Source: an uncultured Lachnospiraceae bacterium (GTDB lineage Bacteria; Bacillota; Clostridia; Lachnospirales; Lachnospiraceae). From it: DNA of 7,142 nt. The DNA lies in assembly GCA_937877165.1 (NCBI GenBank), contig CALEFO010000040.1:1-7142 (forward strand). Reading direction: 5' to 3'. Position numbers and translations under genes: made by a program. Of this stretch, positions 4,806 to 7,142 are shown in pieces (within the stretch, counting starts at the first letter, position 1; the number at the start of each line of letters is the position of its first letter). The notes beneath the pieces are model-generated. The model was not told the origin of the DNA. It was given only the letters and a program-made list of their open reading frames with translations, and made no database searches.

Positions 4806-5816
4806 ATGGCAGTAAGAGTAGCAATTAATGGTTTTGGCCGTATCGGCCGTCTTGCTTTCAGACAGATGTTCGGCGCTGAGGGCTATGAAGTAGTTGCAAT
4901 CAACGATCTGACCAGCCCGGAGATGCTTGCATACCTTCTTAAGTATGACACCACTCATGGCCGTTATGACGGAACCGTTGAGGCAGCTGAGAACGCAATC
5001 ATCGTAAATGGCAAGAAGATTACCATCTATGCTGAGAAGGACGCTAAGGATCTTCCTTGGAAGGATCTGGACATCGATGTAGTTCTTGAGTGCACCGGTT
5101 TCTACACCTCCAAGGCAAAGGCTATGGCTCACATCGAGGCTGGCGCTAAGCACGTTGTGATCTCTGCTCCTGCAGGAAACGATCTGAAGACCATCGTTTA
5201 CAACGTAAACCACGAGACTCTGACCGCTGATGATCAGATCATCTCCGCTGCATCCTGCACCACCAACTGCCTTGCTCCTATGGCAAAGGCTCTGAATGAC
5301 CTCGCTCCTATCGAGTCCGGCTTCATGACCACTGTACACGCTTACACCGGCGATCAGATGGTTCTGGATGGACCTCAGAGAAAGGGAAACCTTCGTCGTT
5401 CCAGAGCAGCAGCTCAGAACATCGTTCCTGCTTCCTCCGGAGCAGCTAAGGCAATCGGCCTGGTTCTTCCTGAGCTTGATGGCAAGCTGAACGGCGCTGC
5501 ACAGCGTGTTCCTACTGCAACCGGCTCCACCACGATCCTTGATGCAGTTGTAGCCGGCAAGGTTACCGCTGATGAGGTTAACGCTCAGATGAAGGCTGAG
5601 GAGACTGAGTCCTTCGAGTACAACACCGATGAGATCGTTTCTTCCGATATCATCAACAGCAAGGCTGGTTCCATCTTTGATGCAACACAGACCAAGGTTC
5701 TTCCGATGGGTGACAAGACTCTCGTTCAGGTTGTTTCCTGGTATGACAACGAGAACTCCTACACCAGCCAGATGGTTCGTACCATCAAGCACTTCGGCTC
5801 TCTGCTGAACAAGTAA
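4806..5816 (+). CDS. gap: glyceraldehyde-3-phosphate dehydrogenase, type I (phosphorylating)
   Basis: A 336-residue cytoplasmic glycolytic enzyme that converts glyceraldehyde-3-phosphate, NAD+ and phosphate to 1,3-bisphosphoglycerate. The N-terminal Rossmann fold shows NGFGRIGR (8-15) and, after the second strand, IND with Asp34, the residue that favours NAD over NADP. The active site is SAASCTTNCLAP with nucleophile Cys151, and His178 lies in TTVHAYTGDQ. DGPQRKGNLRRSRAAAQNIVP is the S-loop region, and the C-terminus has WYDNENSY. Length is normal and all key residues are present. AGGAGG (4792-4797) lies 8 bases before the ATG. Codon use is strongly biased (GCT, GTT, CTT, CGT, AAG), unlike the phosphatase and regulator genes, and fits high expression. 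pgk follows after 97 bases. Confidence 0.98.
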   Translation: MAVRVAINGFGRIGRLAFRQMFGAEGYEVVAINDLTSPEMLAYLLKYDTTHGRYDGTVEAAENAIIVNGKKITIYAEKDAKDLPWKDLDIDVVLECTGFYTSKAKAMAHIEAGAKHVVISAPAGNDLKTIVYNVNHETLTADDQIISAASCTTNCLAPMAKALNDLAPIESGFMTTVHAYTGDQMVLDGPQRKGNLRRSRAAAQNIVPASSGAAKAIGLVLPELDGKLNGAAQRVPTATGSTTILDAVVAGKVTADEVNAQMKAEETESFEYNTDEIVSSDIINSKAGSIFDATQTKVLPMGDKTLVQVVSWYDNENSYTSQMVRTIKHFGSLLNK

Positions 5817-5854
5817 TCCGAGTGATCACAAGGTCATAGAGAAGAGTGTAATGA

Positions 5855-5900
5855 AAACCGAGGCCCGGGCCCTTGAGGCCTGGACCCCGGTTTATTTTTT
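5855..5900 (+). terminator. strong intrinsic-terminator-like hairpin between gap and pgk
   Basis: Arms 5855-5871 and 5877-5893 form a 17-position stem, GC-rich, with two A-C mismatches and one G-T pair, and a 5-base loop CTTGA. After one A comes a run of six T (5895-5900). The T-tract ends directly against AAGGAGG, the ribosome binding site of pgk. Since no good promoter lies between this hairpin and pgk, it probably acts as a partial terminator or an mRNA-stabilising or processing element within a gap-pgk operon rather than a full stop. Confidence 0.85.
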
Positions 5901-5913
5901 AAGGAGGCCTATT

Positions 5914-7142
5914 ATGGCAGCATTAAACAAGAAAACTGTTGACGATTTCAACGCAGCAGGCAGAAGAGTTCTGGTAAGATGCGATTTCAACGTACCGCTC
6001 AAGGAAGGCAAGATCACCGATGAGACCCGCATCGTTGCAGCTCTTCCCACCATCAAGAAGCTGATTGAAGAGGGCGCAAAGGTTATCCTCTGCTCTCACC
6101 TTGGCAAGGTTAAGAACGGACCCAATGAGGGCGAGTCGCTTGCTCCCGTTGCAGCACGTCTTTCCGAGAAGCTCGGCAAGGAAGTGAAGTTCATCGCAGA
6201 TTACAATGTAACCGGCCAGGCAGCAACCGATGCCGTTGCAGCAATGAAGCCCGGCGATGTCATCCTTCTTCAGAATACCCGTTTCCGCGGCAAGGAAGAG
6301 ACCAAGCCCCAGGAGGCAGGCGAGCAGTTTGCAAAAGAGCTGGCTGATCTTGCAGACGATTATGTATGCGATGCATTCGGCTCCGCACACCGCGCACATG
6401 CTTCCGTTGCCGTTGTAACCAAGTACATCCGCGAAAAGGGCGGCAATTGCGCAGTCGGATATCTGATGCAGAAGGAGATCAAGTTCCTCGGCAATGCGGT
6501 AGAGGATCCGGTTCGTCCCTTCGTTGCAATCCTCGGCGGTGCCAAGGTTGCAGACAAGCTGAACGTTATCTCCAACCTTCTGGAGAAGTGCGACACCCTG
6601 ATCATCGGCGGCGGCATGGCTTATACCTTTGCCAAGGCTCAGGGATATGAGATCGGAACTTCCCTTTGCGATGATACCAAGGTTGATTACTGCAAGGAGA
6701 TGATTGAGAAGGCAGAAAAGCTTGGTAAGAAGCTTCTGCTTCCTGTAGATGCGGTTGTTACCGATCACTTCCCGGATCCGATTGACGATGCATCGATCGC
6801 AACCGAGGTTGTTGATGTTGATAAGATCCCGGCTGACAAGATGGGCATGGATATCGGACCGAAGACAAGAGCTCTGTATGCAGAGGCAGTTGCTTCCGCA
6901 AAGACCGTTGTATGGAACGGACCGATGGGCGTATTCGAGAATCCGGTTCTGGCAGAGGGAACCAAGGCAGTTGCCAAGGCTCTGGCAGAGACCGATGCTA
7001 CTACCATCATCGGAGGCGGCGACTCTGCGGCAGCTGTCAACCAGCTCGGCTATGCAGATAAGATGAGCCACATTTCCACCGGCGGCGGCGCTTCCCTGGA
7101 GTTCCTGGAAGGCAAGGAGCTGCCCGGCGTATACGCTGCAGA
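5914..7142 (+). CDS. pgk: phosphoglycerate kinase (3' end cut by the window)
   Basis: 409 complete codons are present, followed by two bases of the next. Family proteins are about 395-417 residues, so only a few residues should be missing. The enzyme transfers phosphate from 1,3-bisphosphoglycerate to ADP, the step after Gap. N-terminal substrate motifs are RCDFNVPL (22-29), SHLGKVKNG (61-69), NTRF (121-124) and DAFGSAHRAHAS (153-164). GGAKVADKL (208-216) marks the domain hinge. The C-terminal nucleotide domain has NGPMGVFE (335-342), GGGDSAAA (367-374) and STGGGASLEFLEGKELPG (388-405). The hydrophobic RC rather than RV before DFNVP and the K-V in HLGKVKNG are mild variants. AAGGAGG (5901-5907) sits 6 bases before the ATG. 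Codon use is biased as in gap but with more CCC and GCA. Confidence 0.98.
   Translation, partial: MAALNKKTVDDFNAAGRRVLVRCDFNVPLKEGKITDETRIVAALPTIKKLIEEGAKVILCSHLGKVKNGPNEGESLAPVAARLSEKLGKEVKFIADYNVTGQAATDAVAAMKPGDVILLQNTRFRGKEETKPQEAGEQFAKELADLADDYVCDAFGSAHRAHASVAVVTKYIREKGGNCAVGYLMQKEIKFLGNAVEDPVRPFVAILGGAKVADKLNVISNLLEKCDTLIIGGGMAYTFAKAQGYEIGTSLCDDTKVDYCKEMIEKAEKLGKKLLLPVDAVVTDHFPDPIDDASIATEVVDVDKIPADKMGMDIGPKTRALYAEAVASAKTVVWNGPMGVFENPVLAEGTKAVAKALAETDATTIIGGGDSAAAVNQLGYADKMSHISTGGGASLEFLEGKELPGVYAA

Noticed and set aside
4719..5792. 357-residue open frame on the minus strand across gap
   Set aside because: It is a shadow of the biased codon use in gap, with cysteine- and serine-rich sequence, no recognisable domain and no ribosome binding site. 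It would also run through the promoter region.
5823..5852. possible promoter for pgk with TGTAAT (5847-5852)
   Set aside because: No acceptable -35 lies at 16-18 bases upstream, and the transcript would enter the terminator hairpin at once.
5923..7071. 382-residue open frame on the minus strand across pgk
   Set aside because: Same cause: pgk avoids the codons whose complements are stops. Its translation is low-complexity and shows no family features, while the plus strand is clearly phosphoglycerate kinase.

Overview
The window looks like a chromosomal segment of a Bacillota genome, most likely class Clostridia and plausibly a Lachnospiraceae-like species. This rests on strong AGGAGG-type ribosome binding sites, a gap-pgk pair in glycolytic order with heavily biased codons, a PHP-type histidinol-phosphatase, and the general sequence style. 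The species cannot be named from the sequence alone.

Layout. Positions 1 to about 1800 are a decayed, visibly more AT-rich accessory stretch. It starts with a fragment resembling the C-terminal domain of ComEC and continues into a roughly 100-base cluster of three hairpins. Next come the last ~67 residues of a nitrilase-type carbon-nitrogen hydrolase, then one intact gene, a YczE/YitT-type membrane protein (465-1070). After it lies a remnant of a DUF1016/YhcG PDDEXK nuclease gene (about 1092-1522) with stops, frame changes and a deletion that removed the catalytic core. Two very short ORFs then lead, by successive ATGA stop/start overlaps, into a low-molecular-weight protein-tyrosine phosphatase (1802-2278). 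Base composition shifts to GC-richer DNA as that gene begins.

Positions 1802-3765 hold the phosphatase and an AlbA_2/RecG-C-like putative transcriptional regulator of the COG2865 type. A 68-base gap separates them. It contains mutually exclusive purine/pyrimidine hairpins, one of which buries the regulator's Shine-Dalgarno sequence. A PHP-family histidinol-phosphatase (4659-3793, minus strand) converges on the regulator gene.

Positions 4660-7142 are core metabolism. A compact divergent promoter region separates the phosphatase from gap (glyceraldehyde-3-phosphate dehydrogenase). gap is followed by a strong intrinsic-terminator-like hairpin whose T-tract directly abuts the ribosome binding site of pgk (phosphoglycerate kinase), which runs off the right edge. 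The two enzymes catalyse consecutive steps of lower glycolysis.

I see no RNA genes, CRISPR arrays or intact insertion sequences. No clearly new multi-gene system is present. The best leads are the hairpin-controlled phosphatase/regulator pair, the hairpin cluster at the left junction, and the gap-pgk terminator/attenuator.
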